Assembly (NCBI GenBank): GCA_022394755.1
Contig: JAGFCA010000061.1
Coordinates: 27,402 to 91,401 of the forward strand
Reading direction: 5' to 3'
DNA from: Candidatus Poribacteria bacterium
GTDB lineage: Bacteria; Poribacteria; WGA-4E; WGA-3G
Length of the DNA stretch: 64,000 nucleotides
The translations under genes were made by a program, and so were the position numbers. Shown here in pieces: positions 19,386 to 27,763 of the stretch. Below the pieces are notes generated by a model, which did no database searches, was not told the origin of the DNA, and worked only from the letters and a program-made list of their open reading frames with translations. Within the stretch, counting starts at the first letter, position 1; each line of letters starts with the position of its first letter.

Positions 19386-20465
19386 CTAATCTGCATTTTC
19401 AATTGGTAGTGGTACAATTGCTTGTGGTGGGATTGAAAGGTTGACAATATCCCCTTCACTTTTCAAATTCGTCTGGGGATTATACTGAACGGTTCTAATA
19501 CTATGTTGGTCAGCAATCATTAGTTCATATTCCTCGACTCTACCTAAATAAGTAATATGAGAAAGCGTAGCATCAAACTGATTTACATTATCATTTTGGT
19601 TCAACTGGATAGTTTCCGGTCTAATTGAACAGGACACCTCCTGGCCAGGAGTAAAATCATGATAGATGCATTCGGAACGGAGTATTCCGATTGGTGTATC
19701 AATCATAACACTTCCATTGGAAATTTCTTGTATATTCCCTGTGATGAAATTCGTTTCTCCAACAAAACTTGCTACAAAAGGATCTGTTGGGAACTGATAG
19801 ACTTCTCGTGGAGCACCAGTCTGTACAAAAACCCCATCTTTCATAATTGCCATACGTGTCGCCATAGAAATTGCTTCTACTTGATCATGTGTGACATATA
19901 TTGTGGTAATTTGAGTTCTACTATGTATTTCTCTAATTTCATTGCGTAGATTCTGACGGAGTGCAGCATCCAAATTACTCAACGGTTCATCGAGGAGTAG
20001 AACACTGGGTTCAATTACTAATGCACGAGCCAAAGCAATACGTTGTTGTTGACCACCGGACAGTGTGTTAACAGGACGGTCATGGTATTCCCTCATCTGA
20101 ACCAGGTCTAAAACAGAATCTATTTTCTTTTGCCGTTCTTGTTTTTCCAACTTTCTTAACTTTAACCCATAGTCAACATTTTGTTCTACAGTCATGTGAG
20201 GCCATAGAGCATAATTTTGGAATACCATTCCTGTATTTCGCTGATGTGGAGGAACGCTATTCATTTCTGCTCCGTCAAACCGTAGAATACCTGCATCGGG
20301 ACGATAAAATCCTGCAATTACCCTTAGTAGCGTTGATTTACCACATCCAGATGGTCCAAGTAGAAAAAATAGTTCTCCTGGTTCAATGGTAAGTGATACA
20401 TTATTAACAGCAAAAGTTGTATCAAAAGATTTTGTTATTTGGTCTAACTCTACAGCAACTGACAT
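19386..20465 (-). CDS. ABC importer ATPase, MalK/PotA/FbpC type
   Basis: A 359-aa nucleotide-binding subunit with every motif intact: Walker A GPSGCGKST, Q-loop QNYALWPHM, signature LSGGQQQRIALARAL, Walker B VLLLDEPLSNLD and switch VTHD. After residue 240 comes a TOBE-type domain of about 115 aa, so it belongs to the importer class that serves sugars, polyamines, iron(III) or phosphonates. No permease or binding protein is adjacent, so it may serve a transporter encoded elsewhere, as MsmK-type shared ATPases do. It lies in a minus-strand run, 56 nt after the FGE-fold lipoprotein and 25 nt before the helicase. Confidence 0.92.
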   Translation of the reverse strand: MSVAVELDQITKSFDTTFAVNNVSLTIEPGELFFLLGPSGCGKSTLLRVIAGFYRPDAGILRFDGAEMNSVPPHQRNTGMVFQNYALWPHMTVEQNVDYGLKLRKLEKQERQKKIDSVLDLVQMREYHDRPVNTLSGGQQQRIALARALVIEPSVLLLDEPLSNLDAALRQNLRNEIREIHSRTQITTIYVTHDQVEAISMATRMAIMKDGVFVQTGAPREVYQFPTDPFVASFVGETNFITGNIQEISNGSVMIDTPIGILRSECIYHDFTPGQEVSCSIRPETIQLNQNDNVNQFDATLSHITYLGRVEEYELMIADQHSIRTVQYNPQTNLKSEGDIVNLSIPPQAIVPLPIENAD

Positions 20466-20521
20466 AAAAACATACCTTCTATTAATTTACAATAATCACT
20501 TTCAAAATAGAATTTAACCTA

Positions 20522-21382
20522 TCAATTCATACTATCTATATCTTTTACACACCTGAAACCGATTGTACTACCAGAACTAAGGTGATACCACCTATCAGAA
20601 ACACGCAGATCTTCTTCACTACCACCCCATCCACCGCCACGTAATATCCGAAAATTCTCATTTTCAGGTGCTTTGTTCCTCCCAAATTTAGGATTATGTT
20701 TTGGTGAAGATTCATAAAATCCACCGTTATACTCATCAAAACACCATTCCCATACATTACCAATCATATCGTATAATCCATAACCATTGGGAGGAAAACT
20801 ACCAACAGGTGCAGTCCATTTCCATATATCTTTCCCTTCAATCCCACCAAAATTTGCATCTTCATGTGTGATTATATTTGATGTAGAATATACTTTACCG
20901 ATTAGTCCGCCTCGAGCTGCATATTCCCATTCTGCTTCTGTCGGCAACCGTTTTTTTGCCCAGTTGGCGTATGCCACAGCATCATTCCATGATACATTAA
21001 CAACTGGACTATCAGGTTTATTGAACTTTGAATCGTGCCACAATGGTGGAGTGGAATAACCTGTTGAAATTACAAACTGCTGATATTGTGAATTCGTCAC
21101 TTCATGGATATCAATATAAAACGCTTCAAGAGAAACAGTATGTACAGGCAATTCATCAGGATCACCGCTATCGGTATCAGAATTCCCCATCTCAAATTGT
21201 CCCGATGGAATTAATTTCATCTCTCTATAATCTATAGGTGAGATATAAATATCAGATAACTCTCCTTCTATAAAAGTCTGCTTAGATGTATCTCCACATG
21301 CAGATATCATACAGACAGAGATAAGTATTATGAAAACTATCCGAATATTAGTGAAATCCTTCTGTTTTCGATATAATCTCAT
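20522..21382 (-). CDS. FGE-fold (SUMF1-like) lipoprotein lacking the catalytic cysteines
   Basis: A 286-aa lipoprotein: signal with lipobox ISAC (Cys about residue 29), a short linker, then a complete formylglycine-generating-enzyme fold (MKLIPSGQFEMGN, EVTNSQYQQFV, PVVNVSWNDAVAYANWAKKRLPTEAEWEYAARG, YGLYDMIGNVWEW, ILRGGGWGG, GFRCVKD). True FGE has a Cys pair in GGSW.C....C.RYR; here the region reads GGGWGGSEEDLRVSDRW, so oxidase activity is unlikely. Such proteins often have binding or structural roles. Its start overlaps the 3' end of selA by 35 nt, implying co-transcription, although a link to selenium is not otherwise apparent. Confidence 0.85.
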   Translation of the reverse strand: MRLYRKQKDFTNIRIVFIILISVCMISACGDTSKQTFIEGELSDIYISPIDYREMKLIPSGQFEMGNSDTDSGDPDELPVHTVSLEAFYIDIHEVTNSQYQQFVISTGYSTPPLWHDSKFNKPDSPVVNVSWNDAVAYANWAKKRLPTEAEWEYAARGGLIGKVYSTSNIITHEDANFGGIEGKDIWKWTAPVGSFPPNGYGLYDMIGNVWEWCFDEYNGGFYESSPKHNPKFGRNKAPENENFRILRGGGWGGSEEDLRVSDRWYHLSSGSTIGFRCVKDIDSMN

Positions 21383-22787
21383 TAGAAGTTTGAATTAAAC
21401 AATCAATTTCACTTTCATATAAAGTTCTGATATCAAAGTATAATTGATTATCCTCTATTCTGCCAATCACAGGTATATTGGCATGTCGATATAATTCTGA
21501 GAGTTTTTCTACAGAAATTTTCTTCGGTGTTAACACTACAGCAACACTATCCAATGTTTCTTCTGGAAGTGAACCACTTCCAATTTGAGACTTAGTTTCA
21601 GATACTTCAATAGTAATATTCTCTTGAAAAATATCTGTTAATTTCTTGGATACAATCTCAGCTGATGTGGTTAATTCGGCTACAGACCGCATGTAGCTTT
21701 GTAACATAGGAAAATTATTGGTAGTAGTGTTATCTATAGATAGATAATTTTGTAGTGTGGTTGATATTGCTGCAATAGTTAATTTATCTACGCGTAATGC
21801 TCGCATTAAAGGATTTTTTCGTATCTGTTGTATCATCTCTGATTTGCCTGCAATTATTCCAGCCTGAGGTCCACCCAACAATTTGTCACCACTAAAGGTT
21901 ACAATATCAACTCCATCTTCAATTCTATTGGCTACAACAGGTTCATAGGGTAGACCATAATTCGACAGGTCTACTAATGCACCACTCCCCAAATCTTCCA
22001 TTATAGCTATATTATGTTCCCTACCAATTTGTGCTAACTCCTGGATTTCTGGAGTTGAGGTAAAGCCGACAATCTTATAATTACTTGGATGAACTTTGAG
22101 AATCAAGGCAGTGTTCTCATTAATCGCGTCTTCAAAATCACGAAGATGTGTTCTGTTTGTTGTTCCAACTTCTCTAAGAATTGCCCCACTTGATGCCATG
22201 ACATCTGGTATACGGAATGCCCCACCAATTTCAATCAACTCACCCCGTGATACAATTACCTCTTTACCTTGTGCCAGTGTGTTCAGTGAAATAAGTACAG
22301 CAGCAGCATTATTATTAACAATCGTTGCTGCTTCACAACCTGTTAACTCTTGCAGTAAAGGTTCAGTTAATCTATCCCTATGACCTCTTTTTCCAGAGTC
22401 TAAGTCATATTCTAAATTAACATAATTCTGTGCTGCATTAACAATACTTTCACACACTGATTCTGAGAGTAATGATCGTCCAAGATTCGTATGTGTCACA
22501 GTTCCAGTAGCATTTATTACTTTGCGGAGTGGAGGTTTTAATTTTTCATCAAGATATTGAACAACCAATTCAGAATATTCGCCAGGGTCAGGAATATCAA
22601 TTACCGTATTCCCTTCTAAAATTTGTGTTCTATATTCTGAAACTATTGAACGTAATATGTCTGTAACCAGTGATCTTGAATATGATTCAACCAATTTCAG
22701 GATGTCAGGTTGAGTCAGAAGTCTTTCGATTGCAGGGAGTTTTCGTAGTAATTCTTCCTTTTCGACTCCGGTTTTTTCTTGTGACAA
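21348..22787 (-). CDS. selA: L-seryl-tRNA(Sec) selenium transferase
   Basis: SelA converts seryl-tRNA(Sec) to selenocysteyl-tRNA(Sec) with selenophosphate, a PLP-dependent step of bacterial selenocysteine synthesis. The 479-aa protein is full length: an N-terminal helical domain (LRKLPAIERLL, the RSIVSEYR region), the core motifs INATGTVTHTNLGRSLLS and NNNAAAVLISLNTLA, SRGELIEIGGAFRIPDVM, MEDLGSGALVDL, and FSGDKLLGGPQAGIIAG with the PLP lysine at 302. The start is TTG after a GGAAGAG. selB, selC and selD are not in the window. It makes the in-frame TGA of the rhodanese gene at 47911 biologically plausible. Confidence 0.96.
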   Translation of the reverse strand: MSQEKTGVEKEELLRKLPAIERLLTQPDILKLVESYSRSLVTDILRSIVSEYRTQILEGNTVIDIPDPGEYSELVVQYLDEKLKPPLRKVINATGTVTHTNLGRSLLSESVCESIVNAAQNYVNLEYDLDSGKRGHRDRLTEPLLQELTGCEAATIVNNNAAAVLISLNTLAQGKEVIVSRGELIEIGGAFRIPDVMASSGAILREVGTTNRTHLRDFEDAINENTALILKVHPSNYKIVGFTSTPEIQELAQIGREHNIAIMEDLGSGALVDLSNYGLPYEPVVANRIEDGVDIVTFSGDKLLGGPQAGIIAGKSEMIQQIRKNPLMRALRVDKLTIAAISTTLQNYLSIDNTTTNNFPMLQSYMRSVAELTTSAEIVSKKLTDIFQENITIEVSETKSQIGSGSLPEETLDSVAVVLTPKKISVEKLSELYRHANIPVIGRIEDNQLYFDIRTLYESEIDCLIQTSNEIISKTEGFH

Positions 22788-22897
22788 ATTCTCTTCCTAA
22801 TAGTGAATTAGTATGTAAATGGAACTATGTTGATTGATAGTAAATCAATATGGAATTTTACCAAATAGGATGGTGAATGTCAATCTAAAGTCAGATT

Positions 22898-23059
22898 GAC
22901 AATAAAGGAACATTTGTTGGACTTATACATTAGCTTTCATCTGTAGCCCCGGGGAATGCCCAACGGCATTCATACCGTTGATTCGAGGGGCGAAATGTGT
23001 ATAGAAACCATCTTGCACCAAAAACTAAGCCCCAGCGGGGCGAAATGTGAGATTCCTAT
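22898..23059. repeat. 162-bp direct repeat, copy 1
   Basis: The same sequence recurs at 23112-23273 with no indels and only about nine mismatches (offset 214 nt). It is G+C-richer than its surroundings and packed with inverted repeats: CCCCGGGG; GAATGCC/GGCATTC around a CAAC loop; CAACGG/CCGTTG; and GCCCC/GGGGC around AGC. It ends in GGGGCGAAATGTGA. No coding frame is apparent. It looks like a REP/MITE-type structured genomic repeat. Confidence 0.85.
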
Positions 23060-23111
23060 CAATACGATATTCGTAAAATGAAATAGCCGTAGTTCAGGAC
23101 TTACGCAGATA

Positions 23112-23273
23112 GACAATAAGGGAACATTTGTTGTACTTACACATTAGCTTTCATCTGTAGCCCCGGGGAATGCCCAACGGCATTCATACCGTTGATTCGA
23201 GGGGCGAAATGTGTGTAGAAACCATCTTGCACCGAAAACTAAGCCCCAGCGGGGCGAAATGTGAAATTCCTAT
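23112..23273. repeat. 162-bp direct repeat, copy 2
   Basis: Second copy, in the same orientation as 22898-23059 and separated from it by a 52-nt unrelated spacer. The palindromes are conserved between copies while changes lie mostly outside them (for example AAAGGA to AAGGGA, ATACATT to ACACATT, CACCAA to CACCGA), which suggests that structure is kept. Confidence 0.85.
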
Positions 23274-24165
23274 TCAGATTCGGGGATCAAAGAATAAATG
23301 TAGCAAGACCGCTTCTCCACGTAATCCTGTATCATCCGCGATTCAGAAAAGAAAACCATCACTACCCAAGCCTTCTTCTCTGTGTAATGCGAGCTTCTGA
23401 TATAAGTAACAATAGCAGTCGACTATCAGCGTTTATGATAACAACATACATAATACATAATAAATAAAAATAAATTGAAGAAAATAAATGAATAAGCAAC
23501 TAATATCATAAAGAAAGGAATACATTGACATAATAATAAATTAACGTTACAATAACATATTAACGTTAAAATAATATATAGAATATTATTTTAATACATA
23601 GTAGTAAAATAAAGTGTATTATAATCTAATCCAATAATTGATTTTTCAGGAGTGAATCTGCCGATAAAAATTATGTTATCAGAATATTAATAGTAAAAAA
23701 AGAATCATCGCTCATCAAGGAAAACTACAAAATTGTAACTTTTTTCAAATTTTAGAATTAGAGGTTTAATTCTCTACAAACCCAGACAGGGACTAACAGT
23801 AAAGGCAGTGTAATAACAAGATGCATTCCTACACTTTGTAGGAAAAGTGTAACATTTTCTCACACACCTAATATAATGTACTAAGTTGGAAAAACGATAA
23901 AATCATCTTAATAATGTAATAGCTTAGATTTAATACTTCTGTAAACTGTATACTGAAAACCAATAACTATAATATATAAAATATACACCTGGAAAATACG
24001 ATATTTATGCCAAAAACTTTATATACCCTCAGATGGATGGTGTGTAAATAATTGGTTACTATCACATGAGTTTGATATGAAAATATTGCTAATGGATCAG
24101 TGAATCAACAGTATGAACGATATATGAAGATTAAATTATTAATTCGGTAATCTTAGAAAACTCCA

Positions 24166-24209
24166 GTGCGGTGAATCAGAATCAACTGTATGAATGCATT
24201 AGGGCATTC
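24166..24209. repeat. interspersed hairpin element, short copy
   Basis: GTGCGGTGAATCAGAATCA followed by a GAATGC/GCATTC hairpin (24192-24197 with 24204-24209). The leader nearly matches 56686-56704, where it also precedes a hairpin, so the two look like copies of one dispersed element with different hairpin sequences. Confidence 0.5.
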
Positions 24210-24730
24210 CCAGCAAGCTACTTCTGCCGTATCAATGTATAAGATATTTTTGTAAAAAATGGAATACATAGATCTATTTTCAAACTGACATTACTATTAG
24301 TGTTCTGTTGGTATATCTGAATCGAGGATTACGCGGGTAATAGTTTTTGTGTAATGAGTGGATTAGTGTATGGATATTGTGTCCCTGTATTTTATCCACC
24401 TTTGAAAGCTCCAATAGGTTTTGTTTATCAAGCGTTAGGGAGTAGCGTTATCAGAGTTAGGAATCGGTGTTATTGAAATAAAAAAACATTCAGATTGATT
24501 TATTCGATAATTCTTGGAATCCTAACACAAAAACAATGTCCTACTTATACCTATAACTCTACATCCTCCAATACAACAAATCATTTGACTTTTCAACTCA
24601 ATTTTGATATTCTTAACATAGAAATAGCACTGATTTAGGTTAGATAAAGTCTTAGCTTTTTACCTAAATCAGGGTATTATTCTTATTAGTGTTTTTACGA
24701 ATGGATTAATTAATTAGTTCAAGGAGTAAT

Positions 24731-25513
24731 ATGAAATTGAAAAAACAAACCATAAGAAAACATGTAGGTCACATAATAGGCTTATGTATTTTAATGTTCT
24801 CTGTCTCAATTCTCACGCAACTGGTAAATGCTGAAGATCTTGTCTTACATCTGTCATTTGATGAGCTTAATGGTAAGACATCCAAAGATATATCTGAATT
24901 TCGTAATGATGTGACTTTCACGGGTTCACCTAAGCTTGTTGAAGGCAAATTTGGAAAAGCAATTGATTTTGACGGAAAAACACACGGCGAAGTTCTTGAT
25001 CATTCAAGTCTTGATATTGTTGATGGAGTTACAATTGAACTCTGGGCAAAATTAAGACCAGGATCTCCTATACATACAGGTCTTGAAAAAGGTCCCGCGT
25101 GGGGTCCAGGATTATATACACTCGCTCCCTTATATAATGGTGGTTCTCTTTTACAATTCTTTGATTTGCCTGATAATTGTGATGATGAGAATATCGGCGG
25201 AAATATACTTGATGGTGAATGGCATTTTATGGCAGGTACATGGGACGGGAAAACCATCAAATTATACATTGATGGTGTCTTAGATAAGGAATTAGCTTGT
25301 AAAGGTGAACTTGTTCCTAATAATGGAGCATTGTATATCGGGGCAAGGGGTGGATCGGACAGGTTTCTAACAGGTGCTCTTGATGAAATAAAAATGTATA
25401 ACTATGCTCTATCTGAAGATGAGTTACTTACAGATATGGACAATCCATTACTTCTCAACGTAGAACCACAAGGAAAACTCACAACTACTTGGGCACGACT
25501 TAAAGGCGAATAA
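24731..25513 (+). CDS. secreted LamG-domain protein with TTWG tail
   Basis: A 260-aa secreted protein: a basic N-terminus and hydrophobic segment to about residue 34 (VNA cleavage), then one LamG/concanavalin-like domain (LVLHLSFDELNGKTSKDIS, GKAIDFDGK, VTIELWAKL, GEWHFMAGTWDGKTIKLYIDGVLDKE, LYIGARGG, GALDEIKMYNYALSEDEL). The final residues VEPQGKLTTTWARLKGE are the shared tail, here with WA in place of WG. A strong AAGGAG ribosome-binding site precedes the ATG. LamG domains usually bind glycans or proteins. The gene is followed after 9 nt by the cyclophilin lipoprotein gene, so they are probably co-transcribed. Confidence 0.85.
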   Translation: MKLKKQTIRKHVGHIIGLCILMFSVSILTQLVNAEDLVLHLSFDELNGKTSKDISEFRNDVTFTGSPKLVEGKFGKAIDFDGKTHGEVLDHSSLDIVDGVTIELWAKLRPGSPIHTGLEKGPAWGPGLYTLAPLYNGGSLLQFFDLPDNCDDENIGGNILDGEWHFMAGTWDGKTIKLYIDGVLDKELACKGELVPNNGALYIGARGGSDRFLTGALDEIKMYNYALSEDELLTDMDNPLLLNVEPQGKLTTTWARLKGE

Positions 25514-25522
25514 GGTTAAATC

Positions 25523-26086
25523 ATGAAGAAATTTGTTTACATCCTACCACTATTAATCTTTATACAATGTTTTACTGCATGTTCACTTCTTCCTGGTTCG
25601 AGTCAATCAGGTGAAAAAGTTGCAGTACTTAAGACCGAAAAAGGTCCTGTTGTAATTGAATTCTATGACGAATCTGCCCCAGTGGCAGTTGACAACTTCA
25701 AAAAACTAATCAGTATGAAATTCTATGATGGATTAACTTTCCATCGAATTCTCAACCAACCAGGTTTAAATATTGTTCAGGGAGGTTGTCCGAAGGGAGA
25801 CGGAACTGGTGACCCTGGATGGAAAATCGTTGATGAATATACTAATCCAAATCAACGAAAACACATCAGAGGAACTGTTGCTATGGCACGCGCTAACATG
25901 CCAAACTCCTCTGGAAGTCAGTTTTATATCTGTCTAAAACCTCAGCCTCATCTTGATGGACAATATACTACATTTGGTGGTGTTATTCAAGGGATGCACG
26001 TTGTCGATATGTTAACTATCGGCGATGTAATCACTACCATACGTTTGGAGGCTAAGTCAAAATATGTTAAGGCAGCAGAGAATTAA
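25523..26086 (+). CDS. cyclophilin-type peptidyl-prolyl isomerase lipoprotein
   Basis: A 187-aa lipoprotein (lipobox FTAC, Cys about residue 20) with a bacterial cyclophilin domain. Seen: VAVLKTEKGPVVIEFYDESAPVAVDNFKKL, FHRI (active-site Arg), NIVQGGCPKGDGTGDPGW, RGTVAMARANMPNSSGSQFYICL and a LDGQYTTFGGVIQGM loop. These keep the catalytic arginine and most binding-pocket residues, so it should speed prolyl isomerisation of exported proteins in the periplasm. It overlaps the next gene, a second and more diverged cyclophilin, by 23 nt. Confidence 0.92.
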   Translation: MKKFVYILPLLIFIQCFTACSLLPGSSQSGEKVAVLKTEKGPVVIEFYDESAPVAVDNFKKLISMKFYDGLTFHRILNQPGLNIVQGGCPKGDGTGDPGWKIVDEYTNPNQRKHIRGTVAMARANMPNSSGSQFYICLKPQPHLDGQYTTFGGVIQGMHVVDMLTIGDVITTIRLEAKSKYVKAAEN

Positions 26087-26708
26087 TGGATATAATTACA
26101 TCTTTTGGTCCATAATATGTGTGTTTGTTGTTTCTATTTCAGGTTGTGCACAACAAGATCAACAATCATCTTCAACTACGACTGAAACTACAAAGACTAC
26201 TCAACAGACAGATACTAAGCAAGAAGAGGTAAAACCTATAACTGAGGTAGTGAAATCAACTCCTCAAACTAAACCTGCAATTGACCCAGCGAATGCAATC
26301 GCTGTAATTGAAACAGACAAAGGAACTATTGAGTTTGAATTCTATGCAGATGATGCACCTATCACAGCAAAGGCTTTTATCAAAAATGCAAATCTTGATT
26401 ATTATAAAAACGAGAAATTTCATCGCGTAGAAGAACTAATCGTTCAAGCTGGGTCAGCTTTTGTTGACGACACACTACCAATAGAAAAGAGTCTTCATCC
26501 GCTCGTAAAAGGTGTTGTATTGATGGCAAAAGTAGAAGGGGAAACCGTCTCAGATGCAGATGAATTCTTTATTTGTAAACAACCGATAATTTTAGATGAT
26601 GATTTTACAACGCTTGGAAAAGTAATTAAAGGTCTTGATGTATTAGACAATCTGGTTCAGGATGATAGAATCATAAACATCTCAATTCGAGAACGTGAGA
26701 AAGAATAA
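26064..26708 (+). CDS. diverged cyclophilin-like lipoprotein
   Basis: A 214-aa lipoprotein: hydrophobic leader with lipobox SISGC (Cys about residue 28), a Thr/Gln/Lys-rich linker of about 50 residues, then a cyclophilin fold (AIAVIETDKGTIEFEFYADDAPITAKAF, KFHRVEELIVQAGSAF, GVVLMAKVEGETVSDADEFFICKQP, DDDFTTLGKVIKGLDVLDNL). FHR is kept, but the QGGDP.G.GTGGPG loop is missing (only QAG) and GSQFYI is replaced by ADEFFI, so isomerase activity is doubtful. The gene starts inside its paralogue and looks like a duplication that has drifted. Confidence 0.82.
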   Translation: MLRQQRINGYNYIFWSIICVFVVSISGCAQQDQQSSSTTTETTKTTQQTDTKQEEVKPITEVVKSTPQTKPAIDPANAIAVIETDKGTIEFEFYADDAPITAKAFIKNANLDYYKNEKFHRVEELIVQAGSAFVDDTLPIEKSLHPLVKGVVLMAKVEGETVSDADEFFICKQPIILDDDFTTLGKVIKGLDVLDNLVQDDRIINISIREREKE

Positions 26709-26763
26709 CTGTGAAGATATTGCTTAATAGAGTAGAACATCGCTAATTAACAAGGAGTATTGA

Positions 26764-27132
26764 ATGGCGTTATCTGTTATTAGGACTGCGCGTCCGAGTC
26801 CTGTTTGGCAAGAAAGTTATGTTAGAGTAGAAAAAGGACAAAGAATTGTTATTGATGCCGACGGTGCATGGTCTCCAGACTTACAAAATCGTACCGGATG
26901 GTGCGGTGCTGATGGGGTTGCAAAGACTCCTGCAGGAGATGGATATTTACTACCCGGTACAAATATTGGTTCACTGATTGCTAAAATTGGGAGCGTTGTC
27001 TTTGCCATAGGATCACGATACGATAATCCTGCTCCAGCTGATGGTGTGATTTTTCTCGCTATGAACGAGAACCCAAATAACAACAACCAAGCCGGAAGTT
27101 TACTAACCCAAATCATCGTGCCTGATGCATAA
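26764..27132 (+). CDS. LecA/PA-IL-like galactose-binding-fold protein
   Basis: This 122-aa protein has no signal peptide. Its pattern (a GQRIVIDADGAWSPD strand, GWCGADGV, LPGTNIGSLIAKIG, VFAIGSRY, then GVIFLAMNENPNNNNQAGSLLTQIIV) resembles the PA-IL/LecA lectin family, a small jelly-roll in which Asp and Asn residues of the NE/ND..N..N..G loop bind calcium and galactose. Here NENPNNNNQAG could fill that role. An AAGGAG precedes the ATG. Sugar binding is inference. It sits between lipoprotein genes and a DUF1844 gene. Confidence 0.6.
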   Translation: MALSVIRTARPSPVWQESYVRVEKGQRIVIDADGAWSPDLQNRTGWCGADGVAKTPAGDGYLLPGTNIGSLIAKIGSVVFAIGSRYDNPAPADGVIFLAMNENPNNNNQAGSLLTQIIVPDA

Positions 27133-27198
27133 TGTCTAATACTCTATGTTACTACTTTAATACCAACACCTTCGATTATTAAGTCTTAGGAGAATGAT

Positions 27199-27636
27199 AT
27201 GGAAGATACTATAAACCAAGAAGATGTACAAATACCTTCGGTGAGTTTTACTACTTATCTGCAAGATCTTGTTACTACTGCTCATCTATATTTGGAAGGA
27301 TTCAAAGACCCTGAATCTGAACAGGTAGTTGTAAATTTAGAATTAGTAAAACGCGTGATAGATACAATTGAGATGTTAGAACAGAAAACTAAGGGAAATC
27401 TATCCGCTCCAGAAACTAATTTTTTGAGTAACTCTCTCTATGAATTGAGAATGAATTACGTCCGAGCAGTTAGTAGTCTACAAGAAAATACTCAAGAATC
27501 GGATTCAAATGAATCTGAAGAAAATACATCTTCCCCTGACCTGCCTACCGATACTGATGATACTTCCAATCAAGAAACATCAGATAGTGACACTGATGAA
27601 ATCCATCCGTCTGAAGAGGGTGAAGAATCTAAATAA
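27199..27636 (+). CDS. DUF1844 family protein
   Basis: A 145-aa protein whose residues 14-95 match the DUF1844 pattern: SFTTYLQDLVTTAHLYLEG, NLELVKRVIDTIEMLEQKTKGNLS, then ETNFLSNSLYELRMNYV. The last 50 residues are acidic and Ser/Thr-rich and probably disordered. The family is widespread in deltaproteobacteria, planctomycetes and allies, often beside translation or membrane genes, and has no established function. TTAGGAG lies upstream of the ATG. Confidence 0.8.
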   Translation: MEDTINQEDVQIPSVSFTTYLQDLVTTAHLYLEGFKDPESEQVVVNLELVKRVIDTIEMLEQKTKGNLSAPETNFLSNSLYELRMNYVRAVSSLQENTQESDSNESEENTSSPDLPTDTDDTSNQETSDSDTDEIHPSEEGEESK

Positions 27637-27763
27637 GAACATAACAGTTTCTATCACCTATCTTTTATGACTTTGTATCCATATTCAAGAGTTTTAAGAA
27701 TAAAATAACCAATGTGATATAAGTAAAATACGAAGTATAAGGAGAGCAATCTAATAGAGGATA

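Larger units (their letters stand above)
22788..24730. other. 1.9-kb gene-free region with structured repeats
   Basis: I find no credible protein gene here; short open frames over 23170-23467 lie in the repeat and have no family features. The left part carries the two 162-bp direct repeats (separate entries). The middle is very A+T-rich and includes two TTAACGTTA palindromes at 23541-23549 and 23560-23569. A hairpin element lies at 24166-24209. The last 100 bp, with an AAGGAG before 24731, is the 5' region of the LamG gene. Confidence 0.5.

Noticed and set aside
23170..23467. Two short open frames in the repeat region
   Set aside because: They lie within or next to the palindromic direct repeat and show no protein family pattern; the equivalent frame is not kept in copy 1.
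22788..24730. CRISPR array or tRNA(Sec) gene in the gene-free region
   Set aside because: Only two long direct repeats are present, not regularly spaced short ones, and I see no tRNA-like cloverleaf or GGTTCGA-type T-loop.
25590..25610. GGTTCGAGTC resembling a tRNA T-loop
   Set aside because: It lies within the cyclophilin lipoprotein gene and codes Gly-Ser-Ser; no acceptor or anticodon stem surrounds it.
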